This document shows, piece after piece, positions 26,132 to 36,000 of a DNA stretch of 64,000 nt. This DNA comes from JAPLNB01 sp964451955 (GTDB taxonomy: Bacteria > Planctomycetota > Phycisphaerae > Tepidisphaerales > Tepidisphaeraceae). A program made the translations under genes and the position numbers. Location of the stretch: positions 62,001 through 126,000 of the forward strand of contig CAYVKG010000001.1 in assembly GCA_964451955.1 (NCBI GenBank), written 5' to 3'. Positions within the stretch are counted from its first letter, which is position 1. Each line of letters begins with the position of its first letter. Below the pieces are notes generated by a model. That model made no database searches and was not told the DNA's origin. It worked only from the letters and a program-made list of their open reading frames with translations.

Positions 26132-27142
26132 ATGAACGTGAAACATCTATGGATGCTGGCGATGTTGGCGATGGTCATCGGCTGCGCGCAGCAGGGCGAG
26201 CAACCGCCGTCCCCGTCCCCGTTGCCGGCACGCCCTCGCGAAACCAAACGGGTCGAACCGCCCCCGGCAAGACGCACCATGGAGGTCCCCGATTCACTGA
26301 AGCGAGCGGCTCGCGACGTTCTGACCGCTGCGATCGCCGACCGCGACGGGCTGCTTCGCATGCATGCCGTGGAAGGGATCAAGGACGCCCTAGGCTCCGG
26401 GGGGCGGGATCAAATATTGGCGGCATTCAGCGACCCCCAGGCGCCGGTCCGTTTCGTCGCGGCAATGGCGGCCGGCGAACTCCGCCTCGAGGCCGCTTTG
26501 CCGCTGTTGCGTCGGGCGATCAACCAGGAGAAGGACCCCCACATTCAGGTGGCGGTCATTTTCGCCTTGCACCGGCTGGGCGAAACCAGCTTCAGCCGCG
26601 GACTGGAGCAGGCATTGAAAAGCCCCGATCCGGAGGTTCGCGCCAACGCCGCAATTGCCCTCGGAAGGCTCGATGAAAAGAGCGCTGTGAAAATCCTCCG
26701 CCCTGTCCTGCGGGATCCCCATGCGGAAACCCGAATCCAGGCGGCTGAAGCAATCTGGCGACTCGGCGATGAAGAGGGGCTGAAGTACCTCGTGGCCGCG
26801 TCCCTCAGCGGCCATCCCGCTCACAAGATAGTCGCAATCATGGGGCTTGCGGGCCCCCGCGACCGCAAAGTCATCGAACATGTCCGGGCGGGACTCGATT
26901 CCGAGTACACCGAGGTGGCGCTGGTCGCCGCACGCGCCTTGGGAATGCTCGGCTCCGACGAGGCCTACATGGTTGCCGCCGCCGCGATTTCAAGCCCCGA
27001 CTGGCAGCAGCGACACCTGGCCGCCCTGGCCCTGGGAGCGATCGGACGCGCGGATTCGCAAGACTTGCTTGCGCCCCTGCTGAAGGATGCCGAGCCGGAC
27101 GTGCGAGTTGCCGCCGCCACCGCGATCCTGCAACTTCGCTGA
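26132..27142 (+). CDS. HEAT-repeat lipoprotein
   Basis: A 336-residue lipoprotein. The ATG at 26132 starts a signal with lipobox VIGC; the frame extends upstream to 26075 without signal features. After a proline-rich linker, residues about 50-336 are tandem HEAT/PBS-like repeats with the A-x-A-L-G-x-L pattern (AAMAAGELRLEAALPLL, ANAAIALGRLDEKSAV, AARALGMLGSDEAYM, ALALGAIGRADSQDL). Such repeats form a curved alpha-solenoid for protein binding. A GATAAT hexamer at 26090-26095 could serve as a -10 box. Specific partner unknown. Confidence 0.82.
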   Translation: MNVKHLWMLAMLAMVIGCAQQGEQPPSPSPLPARPRETKRVEPPPARRTMEVPDSLKRAARDVLTAAIADRDGLLRMHAVEGIKDALGSGGRDQILAAFSDPQAPVRFVAAMAAGELRLEAALPLLRRAINQEKDPHIQVAVIFALHRLGETSFSRGLEQALKSPDPEVRANAAIALGRLDEKSAVKILRPVLRDPHAETRIQAAEAIWRLGDEEGLKYLVAASLSGHPAHKIVAIMGLAGPRDRKVIEHVRAGLDSEYTEVALVAARALGMLGSDEAYMVAAAAISSPDWQQRHLAALALGAIGRADSQDLLAPLLKDAEPDVRVAAATAILQLR

Positions 27143-27183
27143 CCAGGTCCATCATTGGCCATTACCGTCCAGAAGAGCGGAAC

Positions 27184-27211
27184 TTGACATGCCTTTGCAC
27201 GAGAGTACATT
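27184..27211 (+). promoter_or_regulatory. Promoter for the coiled-coil protein gene
   Basis: Consensus TTGACA at 27184-27189, 16-base spacer, TACATT at 27206-27211. Start near 27218, leaving a leader of about 165 bases before the chosen TTG start at 27384. Confidence 0.6.
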
Positions 27212-27383
27212 AGGGTCTTGACCGGCTTTGCATCTTGTCTCTTGCGCGATGATTCACCAAGCGAGCGTTTCGGGCAGGAGGTCCGAGCAGCGCAAGAGGC
27301 AGCCGGGAAGAAAAATGTCCCGCGTCGATGGGACGTGTTTGCGATACGCACCACTGCCGGACAGCCAGTCCAAGGAGCCAGGC

Positions 27384-28247
27384 TTGAGCGCTCTGACTAA
27401 ACTCTTCATCGTTCTACTTGTTGTCTGTTCCCTTCTTCTGACGGCGGCTCTGGTCGTGTTCGTCAACCAGCGAGATAGCTTCGTGACCGCGCTCAACTCA
27501 TACGAGGGTCGTGTGAGACAACTGACCAGGGAAAAAGAGGCGGCTCAGCAGGAGGTCACCAGCGCCAAGCAGTTGGCGAACCAGGCTGCCGCCCAGGCCG
27601 TGAAGGCCGCCACCGACGCCCAAAAGAAGATCGACGACCTCACCGCCGCGGCCAAGGCGCTTGATGTTGAGAAAACCCAGCTAACCGCTCGGGTTGCCGT
27701 TCTTGACGCCTCCGTTACTGACCTGACCAACGCCATGAAGCTCTCCCAGGCGGCATTGGGGGATCTGCAGAAACGTTATGACGCGATCATGGCTGAAGCC
27801 GATAAGATCCGCACCGGTAACGCGGAGTTGGCCGGCGCCAACACAGACCTGCAGAAGCGGCTCGATGTCGCCAGCCGAGAATTGCGCCTGGCAATCGAGC
27901 AGAACACGCAATTGAGAAAGGACTACGACATCGCTCGTCGTGTCTTGGCAGACCGAAACATCCCTGTGGAAGCCGCCCCCGGCAAGAAAGTCGCGGCACC
28001 GAATCTCAAGGGTGTTGTGACCGTGGTCAAGCCTTCGACGGACGGCGTGACCTACGCCTCGATCAGCCTCGGAAGTGCCGACAAGGTCGAGAAGGGGATG
28101 CAGTTCTACGTGATCAATCAGGCGACAATGGAGTTTCTCGGCAAGATCACCATCGACGCCGTGGAGCCTCGCGAGTCCTTCGGTCGGTTGGAAGGCCCCC
28201 GAATCCAGGATGTGCAGAAGGACTGCCAGGTTCTGACGCAGCTTTAG
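27384..28247 (+). CDS. Membrane-anchored coiled-coil protein
   Basis: A 287-residue protein starting at TTG 27384, which has AAGGAG six bases upstream; ATG 27315 in the same frame is an alternative that adds 23 residues. One transmembrane helix (KLFIVLLVVCSLLLTAALVV) is followed by about 165 residues of Ala/Lys/Gln-rich coiled coil. The last 85 residues form a compact beta-rich domain (GVVTVVKPSTDGVTYASISL, GSADKVEKGMQFYVI, LGKITIDAVEPRESFG) that resembles the C-terminal domain of FlgT-like or SH3-like proteins. It probably spans the periplasm from the inner membrane. It pairs with the 56-residue membrane protein downstream, 42 bases away, in what looks like a two-gene operon ending at a terminator. 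Confidence 0.75.
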   Translation: MSALTKLFIVLLVVCSLLLTAALVVFVNQRDSFVTALNSYEGRVRQLTREKEAAQQEVTSAKQLANQAAAQAVKAATDAQKKIDDLTAAAKALDVEKTQLTARVAVLDASVTDLTNAMKLSQAALGDLQKRYDAIMAEADKIRTGNAELAGANTDLQKRLDVASRELRLAIEQNTQLRKDYDIARRVLADRNIPVEAAPGKKVAAPNLKGVVTVVKPSTDGVTYASISLGSADKVEKGMQFYVINQATMEFLGKITIDAVEPRESFGRLEGPRIQDVQKDCQVLTQL

Positions 28248-28289
28248 CCGCGGGGATGTCGCCACGAATAGGATCCAAGGAGCCCTACC

Positions 28290-28460
28290 ATGAGTCGTGC
28301 ACCCACCAATGCCGGCGAACCGATTTATGTGAAACCGGCGAACGACATTTATACTGTCCTGCTCGGAATTGCCACGGTCGTGGCGATTCTGGGCCTCGTT
28401 GTCTGGTACATCAAGATGGGGGACCTGTTTGGCGGCGTCTTTGCCGTCCCATCCAAATAG
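28290..28460 (+). CDS. 56-residue single-pass membrane protein
   Basis: ATG at 28290 with AAGGAG seven bases upstream. The peptide begins MSRAPTNAGEPIYVKPANDI, has one transmembrane helix (IYTVLLGIATVVAILGLVVW) and ends KMGDLFGGVFAVPSK. Codon usage and the ribosome site support it. It lies between the coiled-coil membrane gene and a terminator, so it is probably its operon partner. No family recognised. Confidence 0.7.
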   Translation: MSRAPTNAGEPIYVKPANDIYTVLLGIATVVAILGLVVWYIKMGDLFGGVFAVPSK

Positions 28461-28491
28461 GCGGTCGTTCACCCTGCTTTGAAACCCATCA

Positions 28492-28520
28492 CCCCGGATC
28501 GCCGTCCGGGGTTCTTTTTT
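28492..28520 (+). terminator. Rho-independent terminator after the small membrane protein
   Basis: Seven-bp stem of CCCCGGA with TCCGGGG (28492-28498 and 28505-28511), six-base loop, then TTCTTTTTT. Confidence 0.9.
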
Positions 28521-28663
28521 GTGCTCCAGCCGCCCCGGCTCAAATGCCGGGCGAGTTACTCAGTGGCGTTTGCTGCGGGGCTTGGGTTAAAATGACTTGA
28601 TGCCGCCGTCAACGCAGACGCGGCTTCTTGAAGCCGAGTACGCTGTACGGGAGAGGGTGTCCG

Positions 28664-29308
28664 ATGAGCAACATGCTGGCGGCCTTGTCGGGCTTGATGC
28701 ACCACCCGACGGCAACCGACTTTCCTTTTGCTGAACTCGCCGTATGCAGAGACCAGGAGTTGGAACTCGTGCACCCCTCCAGTGAGTGGATTGACGGCGT
28801 CCTTGCCGCCTGCACGCATCCATTGACTCTGGCCAACGATCCCGAGCATGCCGCCACGACCCGAACCCAACTGGAGCAACTGCTGCGGTCGTGCCACCTC
28901 GGCCGCGATCCCGGCGATCTGACTGTTGGCAGGGTTCCGACGTACAACTTCTGGTTGCGGCTCCGCCCAGAGTACCATCCGCCTGTGCCAATTGCGGGTA
29001 ACATCAGCCTGCGCATCGGCCAGACCGCTGACGTTCTCCTGTTTTTCGGTCACGTCGGATACAACGTCTATCCGCCGGCTAGGGGCCATCATTATGCGAG
29101 TCGGGCCTGCCGATTGCTCTTTCCATTGGCGAGGCACCACGGGCTCAAGTCCCTTTGGATCACAACCGACCCCACGAACCTTGCCTCCAGGCGGACGTGC
29201 GAGGCGCTCGGAGGCGTAATGGTGGACATCGTGGATGTCCCGGCCGACCACGTCCTGTATCGACGCGGCCAAAAGCGCAAGTGCCGATACCGCATAGACC
29301 TCGACTAA
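28664..29308 (+). CDS. GNAT family N-acetyltransferase
   Basis: A 214-residue protein. The ATG at 28664 follows GGAGAGGG; an upstream in-frame ATG at 28628 adds 12 residues. The C-terminal half is a GNAT fold: NISLRIGQTADVLLFFGHVG forms the central strands, ARGHHYASRACRLLFPLARH is the acetyl-CoA-binding helix region (with Arg-Gly-His in place of R-G-x-G), and WITTDPTNLASRRTCEALGG is the typical motif B with Asn. The N-terminal 90 residues are less familiar. The substrate cannot be predicted. It is the first of three acyltransferase-fold genes in a row. Confidence 0.78.
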   Translation: MSNMLAALSGLMHHPTATDFPFAELAVCRDQELELVHPSSEWIDGVLAACTHPLTLANDPEHAATTRTQLEQLLRSCHLGRDPGDLTVGRVPTYNFWLRLRPEYHPPVPIAGNISLRIGQTADVLLFFGHVGYNVYPPARGHHYASRACRLLFPLARHHGLKSLWITTDPTNLASRRTCEALGGVMVDIVDVPADHVLYRRGQKRKCRYRIDLD

Positions 29309-29385
29309 CCACCTATATAATGCATTCCATGCAACGGGGCGCACCATATATTGTATAAACAAAACATAGAAAGCTATTGCAAAGT

Positions 29386-29394
29386 TGGTATAAT
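29386..29394 (+). promoter_or_regulatory. Extended -10 promoter for the DUF2156 gene
   Basis: TGG followed directly by perfect TATAAT (TATAAT at 29389-29394), an extended -10 element within an AT-rich patch. No clear -35. The leader to the ATG at 29579 is about 180 bases and ends with a strong TAGGAGG ribosome site. I see no gene in 29309-29578. Confidence 0.6.
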
Positions 29395-29578
29395 GCCGCC
29401 CCCATGGGTTAGCCTGCGTTCCTACGGCCTGCGTCTTTTCTGAGTGAAACGGGTTTGTTTGGCCGCAGACTCAACTTCGAATCTGTGCCGCCTTGCTTGG
29501 GTTCCCGCCGGTTCAGCAACGCATGCTCCGGAACATCGGGCACTGCAAGGCGATTTGTAGGAGGAAACCGTTACTTTT

Positions 29579-30682
29579 ATGGACGATGACCCTCTTTTGG
29601 GTTTAGGTTTGCGTCCTGTCACTCTTGCCGATCAGCCTAAATTCAACCAATACCTCGCGTCACTTCGCAATCCGCTTTCCGATTACACTTTTTCGCAGCT
29701 CTTCACCTGGGGGAACAGTTTGCGAATCTTGTGGACTGAATTGCACAGCCATCTGTGCGTCTTTGCCAATGGCACCGGAGACCTCACAATGCTGATGCCG
29801 CCCCTCGGCAGCGGCAGTTCCGATCGCGCTCTCATGGATGCCTTTGACATCATGGACACCTATAACAACGCCCACCAGGCGCACGGCCACAGCCGCGTCG
29901 AATATGCCAGCGAAGAATTGCTGCCTAGGTTCGATCTCAAGGCAATGACCGTTGAGCCGATGGGATTTGACTACGTCTATGACGTGGCGCGAATGATCGA
30001 TCTCGCCGGCGGGGAACTCGCCAGCAAGCGACAACTCAAAAACCGGTTCCTTCGAAACTACGAGGCACGCGTCGAAACCTACGATCCTACCCGCCATCGC
30101 ACCGAGTGCCTCAGGCTTCTCGGACTGTGGAAATCTCACCAGGACCTCCAGCACCAGCAAAGCCACCACACCGTGGCAGTCAAACGACAGAAGGAAGCCC
30201 TCGCGTGTGAGCTGACGTTGGAATGGGCCACCCAGATCGGCGTCACAGGCATCGTCGTCTACACGCGCCCCCGCCAACTTCAATCCGCGCCGGGCTGCGG
30301 CGGGGAAGGGTGGACTCTGAGCGGCTTCACCTTCGGCGAAATCCTGGGCGCCGAGGAGAGTAGCATTCTGATTGAAAAGACCGACCTGAGTGTGCGCGGG
30401 TTGCCCCAGTTCATCTTCTCGGAATTCTGCCGACTGTGCTGGGCCAATCGCCCGCGAGTCAATGCCGGCGATGACTGGGGCCTCGAAACGCTCGCCTGGA
30501 CCAAGGCAAGCTATCACCCGGTCAGACGCCTGCGAAAATTCAGTTTCCAGCCCGCCCGCCGAACGATGGTTCAAGTGCCCGTGCAGGTGTGTCCTGGCGT
30601 GGGTCCCGGGCCTGTCTGGCCGCCGCCCCGGGCGGCGCGCGCCGATCTTCGTGTTTCCCCATTGGCGCCGTCTTGCGCCTAA
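29579..30682 (+). CDS. DUF2156 (LPG synthase C-terminal-like) acyltransferase-fold protein
   Basis: A 367-residue protein of the DUF2156 group, which shares the double-GNAT fold of the aminoacyl-transferring domain of MprF-type lysyl-phosphatidylglycerol synthases. Landmarks are NPLSDYTFSQLFTWGNSLRI near the N-terminus, LASKRQLKNRFLRNYEARV and the late WGLETLAWTKASYHPVRRLRKF. There is no membrane flippase domain, so it is the soluble stand-alone form. It may transfer an amino acid or other acyl group from a charged carrier. The last 35 residues are proline/alanine rich and unlike the family. Followed 11 bases later by a RimI-like gene. Confidence 0.82.
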   Translation: MDDDPLLGLGLRPVTLADQPKFNQYLASLRNPLSDYTFSQLFTWGNSLRILWTELHSHLCVFANGTGDLTMLMPPLGSGSSDRALMDAFDIMDTYNNAHQAHGHSRVEYASEELLPRFDLKAMTVEPMGFDYVYDVARMIDLAGGELASKRQLKNRFLRNYEARVETYDPTRHRTECLRLLGLWKSHQDLQHQQSHHTVAVKRQKEALACELTLEWATQIGVTGIVVYTRPRQLQSAPGCGGEGWTLSGFTFGEILGAEESSILIEKTDLSVRGLPQFIFSEFCRLCWANRPRVNAGDDWGLETLAWTKASYHPVRRLRKFSFQPARRTMVQVPVQVCPGVGPGPVWPPPRAARADLRVSPLAPSCA

Positions 30683-30693
30683 AAGCTTGTGCA

Positions 30694-31230
30694 ATGAACG
30701 ATACGACCCCCATGGTGCCCCGTCGGCCAGTGCACGCGGTTGTGCGCCCGGCGCGACACGGCGATCTGCCGGCTGTCCACGCGCTCGAACACGCGTCGTT
30801 CACCGTTTACCGCCTGAACAGACGCCAATTGCACTATCTTCATCGAAGCCCAACGGCGATCTTCTTTGTTGCCGCAATCTCCGGCAGGATTGTCGGTCAC
30901 GTCATCACGCTGATCCGCAGGCACGGCCGGACAAGATCCGGACGCATCTATAGCCTGGCCGTTGACGCCCACTTCCGTGGCACAGGGATCGGCACGACCC
31001 TTGTCCGGCAAGCAATGGCGAGCCTCCGCCATCGCAATGTTCCACGAGTCAGCCTCGAAGTCGAGCAATCCAATGACGCCGCCATCCGGCTCTACAAAGC
31101 CCTCGGATTTCGATTTGCCAAAGTCCTTCCCAATTACTACGGCCACGGTCGGCATGGCGTCCGCATGCTCCGAGAAAACGACCAGAGACTTCTGCTCGCT
31201 CCCGGCAAAGAGCGGCGGGCAACGCCGTGA
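30694..31230 (+). CDS. RimI-like GNAT acetyltransferase
   Basis: A 178-residue GNAT protein. The ATG at 30694 begins the real fold (VRPARHGDLPAVHALEHASF); a longer frame from 30589 lies inside the upstream gene. The acetyl-CoA pyrophosphate loop is RGTGIG in VDAHFRGTGIGTTLVRQA, followed by VSLEVEQSNDAAIRLYKALGF and YYGHGRHGVRML, matching RimI/ArgA-type N-terminal acetyltransferases. RimI proteins acetylate protein N-termini, but paralogues act on many substrates. Likely co-transcribed with the DUF2156 gene. Confidence 0.85.
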   Translation: MNDTTPMVPRRPVHAVVRPARHGDLPAVHALEHASFTVYRLNRRQLHYLHRSPTAIFFVAAISGRIVGHVITLIRRHGRTRSGRIYSLAVDAHFRGTGIGTTLVRQAMASLRHRNVPRVSLEVEQSNDAAIRLYKALGFRFAKVLPNYYGHGRHGVRMLRENDQRLLLAPGKERRATP

Positions 31231-31309
31231 ATATGGGAAACGATTTAGGATTGTAAGGACCCGGCGACGGCGTACATCCACCGAATGGCCGGAAAGCCGC
31301 CGCTGGTTT

Positions 31310-31338
31310 TTGCCAGATTTGAATTTGTGGGGTATAGA
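31310..31338 (+). promoter_or_regulatory. Promoter of the PEP-CTERM protein gene
   Basis: TTGCCA at 31310-31315, 17-base spacer, TATAGA at 31333-31338. The leader to the ATG at 31474 is about 130 bases with GAGAGGTG as ribosome site. Confidence 0.6.
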
Positions 31339-31473
31339 CACAATCGTGGAACTCTCGGTGCCCGTGGGCGTGGCGCCGAGGCGGTGCTGAGGCCTTTCGG
31401 CCATCACATCTGACGATTCGTGCCCAAAACATGTCTGCCGCTCACCGCGGGAATGAAAATGGAGAGGTGAACA

Positions 31474-32262
31474 ATGCGCACACGCAATCGGTTGTGCACG
31501 ATCGGGCTTATGCTCGTTGTGCTTGGTTGTGCCCTCACGGCACAGGCAGCGTTGATCTCGGTAAGCCAGAACAACGTTCCGAACTTGGACCCCATTCCGC
31601 CGCAGATTGAGCCACTGACCCTCGGAGAGGAGTCCTTCGCCTTTGTTGACCGGAATCATGAGTTGACATCCGCTCGCTATGATCCGGCGACCGGGTTGTT
31701 GAACACGGCGAGCACCGGCGTCCTCGTGGGCTTCCCAAGCTACCTGATCGGAATCCAGTACGTTGCCAACGCCAATGACAACAAGAACGCCGGAACGAGC
31801 GCGACCCAGAGCGATTACCTCGTCACCTACAAAGTGGATAAGCCCTCACAAGCCTATCTGCTGCTTGATAATCGGCTCGACGGAGCCGCCAGCAACGTCT
31901 CCAAAACCAACACCACCGACCCCGTCCTTGAGGGCAGTCTTGCCTGGGTGGTCGAAGAAGGCTGGGTCCGAGTGAACACGGGCATCATGCCCAACGGCCA
32001 GGCGGACTACGTTGGCATCGATGAGGGCAGTTCCGTTGCCGGCCCCGATGCCCGCAACCACCATGATCCGGGGCCCGGGATGAGCCTCAACCAGTTCTAT
32101 GCCATCTACACCAAAATGGTGTCCGGCGAGTTTGTCACCCACGGTCAGAAAATGGCGACAGGCAGCGGCAACATGTACGTCGTCGCAGTGGTGCCGGAGC
32201 CGGCAACCTTCTCCGTGTTGGCTCTGGGCAGTCTCGGTCTTCTGGCTCGTCGCCGCAAGTGA
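31474..32262 (+). CDS. PEP-CTERM sorting domain protein
   Basis: A 262-residue secreted protein with an N-terminal signal peptide (cleavage after TAQAA or similar) and a classic C-terminal PEP-CTERM tail: VPEPATFSVLALGSLGLLARRRK, that is the PEP motif, a transmembrane helix and an Arg cluster. Exosortase would recognise and cut this tail and the protein would be released or displayed on the surface. The middle is an all-beta domain with YLVTYKVDKPSQAYLLLDNR that I do not recognise beyond its likely extracellular nature. Exosortase itself is not in this window. The unit is closed by a terminator. Confidence 0.9.
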   Translation: MRTRNRLCTIGLMLVVLGCALTAQAALISVSQNNVPNLDPIPPQIEPLTLGEESFAFVDRNHELTSARYDPATGLLNTASTGVLVGFPSYLIGIQYVANANDNKNAGTSATQSDYLVTYKVDKPSQAYLLLDNRLDGAASNVSKTNTTDPVLEGSLAWVVEEGWVRVNTGIMPNGQADYVGIDEGSSVAGPDARNHHDPGPGMSLNQFYAIYTKMVSGEFVTHGQKMATGSGNMYVVAVVPEPATFSVLALGSLGLLARRRK

Positions 32263-32312
32263 GGATTTCATCATCCGGCGGCCCACCGGCCGTGACGGGT
32301 GATTGCTGAATA

Positions 32313-32363
32313 CGGGCGGGTCGCTTGCCGGTCGTCTTGGCAAGGGTCCCGCCCGGTTTCTTT
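32313..32363 (+). terminator. Terminator after the PEP-CTERM gene
   Basis: Two-tier hairpin: an 8-bp stem (32313-32320 with 32348-32355) and an inner 6-bp stem (32324-32329 with 32339-32344), followed by TTTCTTT. The GC-rich arms could also act on transcripts coming from fliS on the other strand. Confidence 0.8.
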
Positions 32364-32509
32364 CCGCCCAGCGACACCCTGACCGCACGCCGGGCAATCC
32401 AAAAACACACGCATTGGAACTGGGCCGGAGGCCGGACCTCTATTCGTGCCGATGGATGCCGGGGATTCAGCAAGCCCAATTTGGCGGTAGGGGGACTCTC
32501 CCTTGGGAA

Positions 32510-32968
32510 TCACCCCTGCACGGAGATGCTGGCTTCCATTCTCTCGTTGGGTGCGGGCAGGTCCAGTTTGTTGGCCACGTTTGCCGCCTTCTGCTTCCCC
32601 AACTGGTCAAGGAGCAACGCCCACGTGTCGCGCTGATAACGCAGAACGCCCAGCGCGTCATCGAGCGACTCAATCTTGTGTTCGATATTCGCCTCGATCA
32701 ATTTGCGGTAGGCGAAGTTATAGAGTGCCGCCAGCTTGCCGCACAGGTCGGGGGAGACATCGTGCCGCAGCGAGCAGTTCATTTCCGTGATGATCTTCTG
32801 TACGCGGGAAATGAGCGAGTAGCTGAGTTCCCAGTTCTTGTCCTGCAGCGCCATTCTCGCCTGCTCGCAGAACCGGATTGCCCCATCATACAGCATCATC
32901 TGCAACTGCTCCGGCGTTGCAGTCAGGATCTTGGTTCGAAGATAGTTGGTCGCAACCTGTGAGTTCAT
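32510..32968 (-). CDS. fliS: Flagellar secretion chaperone FliS
   Basis: A 152-residue all-helical chaperone that binds flagellin in the cytoplasm and prevents premature polymerisation. Landmarks are the N-terminal YLRTKILTATPEQLQMMLYDG, the AIRFCEQA helix, and the later LYNFAYRKLIEANIEHK. Slightly longer than the usual 125-135 residues because of a C-terminal tail. It lies 115 bases downstream of fliD on the same strand, the normal fliD-fliS order. No flagellin gene is in the window. Confidence 0.93.
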   Translation of the reverse strand: MNSQVATNYLRTKILTATPEQLQMMLYDGAIRFCEQARMALQDKNWELSYSLISRVQKIITEMNCSLRHDVSPDLCGKLAALYNFAYRKLIEANIEHKIESLDDALGVLRYQRDTWALLLDQLGKQKAANVANKLDLPAPNERMEASISVQG

Positions 32969-33083
32969 ACGGTCTATTGGCCGGCGAGAAATCCGTGCAC
33001 AGATACTATCGGCATCCGGGCGGTCCGAGATAAAGCCTCACGGTGGAATCCGTCCACCGCCGGCGCAAAAACTGCCTGCCGGG

Positions 33084-36000
33084 TCACGATTTCGACTTGG
33101 TGCTGGTGGTGTACAGGCTCAGGTTGTTCAATGCGGTTTGCTGCGACTGCAGGCTCGACAGAACGGATTCCATGGTGCGGAACTGTTTCTCCATCCGGGC
33201 TCGCTTGATCTCTACGAGCTTGTCTATGTCCTTCATCCGATTCTCAAACTGCGTGGTTCGCAGGTCCAAAGACTGATTCTGGCGAGCGATGCTCCCGCTC
33301 ACCGGATCGGTCATGGCCGTGATCATGTCCTCAATGATGGCCGCGATGCCCTTCTTGTCCGGCGCCGTTCCCGTTCCCTTCTCGTAGAGCGTGAATAGTT
33401 TCTTCACCGACTCGGCATCGGTGCTGTACGCTTGACGAAACTTGTCCTCGTCGAACTCGATCTGGGAGTCTTTCCCAACCTTCAGGCCAACACTCGTCAG
33501 GGTCTTGTATGTGCCCGCGCTGGGGACCGCCGTGCTGAAAAACCTGAAAATCCGCTCCTGAATCTGCTGGGTTGTGCCGTCGCCCAACAGGATGCCTTTT
33601 TGCTGCGTTTCGCTGTCGAACTTCATCAGCTCGTTGAGCTTCGCCGAAAGCTGGTTGAAATTGTCTGCAAACTTCTGCAGCTCGGAGGTGACACTATCGA
33701 GGTTTTGCGTGATGTTCAGCGTGACGGGGGAGGCGCTGGTGGAATGCAGTTCGATGGTCACGCCCTTGATCACGTTCGTGAGCTGGTTGCTGCTCGAAGT
33801 GATCACCAGAGGCCGCGCGCCACCCGCCCCGTAGATCACGGCAGCGTCCTGCGCATCGACGACGTTGGTGGTCTGGAGCACCGTGTCACCCGCGTCAAAT
33901 AGGAATCTGCCGTCACGCCCGGTGTTTCGCGCAGTCAATGACATTCGCGATCCTGATCCGTCATTCACCAGCAACGCCGAAACAGCAAAACCGGGCGCGT
34001 TGATCGCGTCGATGGCGGTCTGGAGCGTGTCGGTGGGCGACAGCGTGATCGAACGCTCAAACGAGCCGTCAATCGTTGTCGCGCCAGCGGGCGCTTTGCC
34101 CAGAATGTTCAGATCCGCCGCCGTCTTGCCGGTCTTGTCTTCGACTTTCATCTGCAGCGGCCCGCCGGCCGTATCCGTCAGCAGGAGGCCGTCGCCGTTG
34201 GCGTTGATCGACGCGGTTACCCCGATCCCCGCAGCGTTGATGGAATTGATGACGTTTCCGAGGGTCTTCCAGGTCGACGACACGTTGATCTCGGCGCTTA
34301 TGCCGTTGGAGTTCGTGATTGTGAACCTGCCCGCCGAAACCCCCCGCCCGCCGTTGTAATCGCTCAGCAGGGTGTTCTCCGCCACCCATCGACGCTGCAG
34401 ATTGGCGCCCCGAACGGTGGTTGTCGCCGGGGCGAACGTCCCCTCGATTCCCAACTCCGCAGCCGTGGTTGAGGAGACATCCGCGATGACGAGGTTGCCG
34501 ATGCCGCCGGAGTTGTCCGTGATCTGGATTCCATTGCCCGCGTCCTTGATCGATGCCGAAAGAGACAGACCGGAAGCGTTGATGCGATCAAGAATGTCCT
34601 GAACAGACGTCGCCGTGCTGAAGTCAATTGTCGCCGATGCGCCAGACCGGTTGGTGAAGGACACCGTCCCTAGGTTGAGGCCCGCGCCGCCCCTCAGGCT
34701 CGCAATCCGCACGGTGTTCAACGAGGCGATCAACGCCGTCCCGTTTATCTGGTTCCCGACCGCCGGAACCATCAAACCCAGATCGGCCGCCGCCTTTGAA
34801 CCGTTCAGCGCGGTGACCGTCAGCGCGCCGCCCAGGGTGGAGTCCGTCAACTGCAACCCCTTGCCGTTGGACGGAATGGACGCCACCACCTTCCCACCCG
34901 TCGCCGTGTTGATGGCATCGACCACCTGACCGACGCTCGTCAGACCACTCAGGGTAATATCGAAAGTAGAACCGTCGGCTGCGGCGATCTGGAAGTCGGC
35001 GATGCCGTTCGCGGTGCGGACACCCATGCCATCATTCAGATCCGAAAGTCTGGTGGACCGGCCAAGATAGTTGATCGTCGTCCCTACAAGCGTGGGGTTT
35101 GCGGATGATCCCGCCAATCCCAGATCCGTTGCAGCCGTCGATCCACCCAGGTCCGTTACAATGAGATTGGAGACGGATTGCCCCGAAAGATCGGTCAGCG
35201 TGAGCTTGTCCCCGGTGATCTCCGCCTTGACGGCAACATCGAGGCTGGTGTTGATTCGCTTCACGACGTCATCCAGCGTGAATGCGCCGGAAATATCCAC
35301 GACGGTCGATCGCCCCGAACGGTCCGTTATCCGAAAGGCGCCAAGCTGGACGCCCTTGCCGCCATTCAGTTGCGAAAGCAGCGTCTGGGAGTAGACTTCG
35401 CCACCGCCCATCTCGAGGGTCAACGTCCCCGCGACTAGCTTTGCCCGCTTCAGGTTCGTTCCCTGAATGGAGGTGTACCCGGTGTCATAGGAACCGGCCA
35501 GGCCCAGTTGGGTTGCGATCGTGGAACCCGGATCGTTGACGACAATGAGGTTCCCGGTTTCAGAGGTGGTGTCCGTCAACTGGATCCCGTTGTTCTCTAT
35601 GTTGACCGAAGCCGTCACGCCGATCCCCGCGGCATTGATCGCGTCGATCATGTCCCGAACGGTTCTCGAACCTGACAAGTCCACCGACGCCGATACGCCA
35701 GCGCGATTCGTGATGGTCATCGACCCGAGCGCCAGTCCCACGCCGCCGTTAAGCGAAGAGATCAGCACGGTGTTCAGCCCGCCAAGCACCGTCCTCCCGC
35801 TCAGAGGGCTTGTTCCCGACTGAACCAGCCCGAGATCCGCCGCCGCGTTGGACGCGTTCAGGGCACTCACCGACAGCGTTCCACCGCCGGTCAGATCCGT
35901 CAGACGGATCGAGTCGGTGGCCGAGTTGATGTCCGCCTGCACCTTGCCTGCCCCGGCCGTGTTGATGGCGGCAAGCACCTGTCCGACCGTCTGTGCGCTT

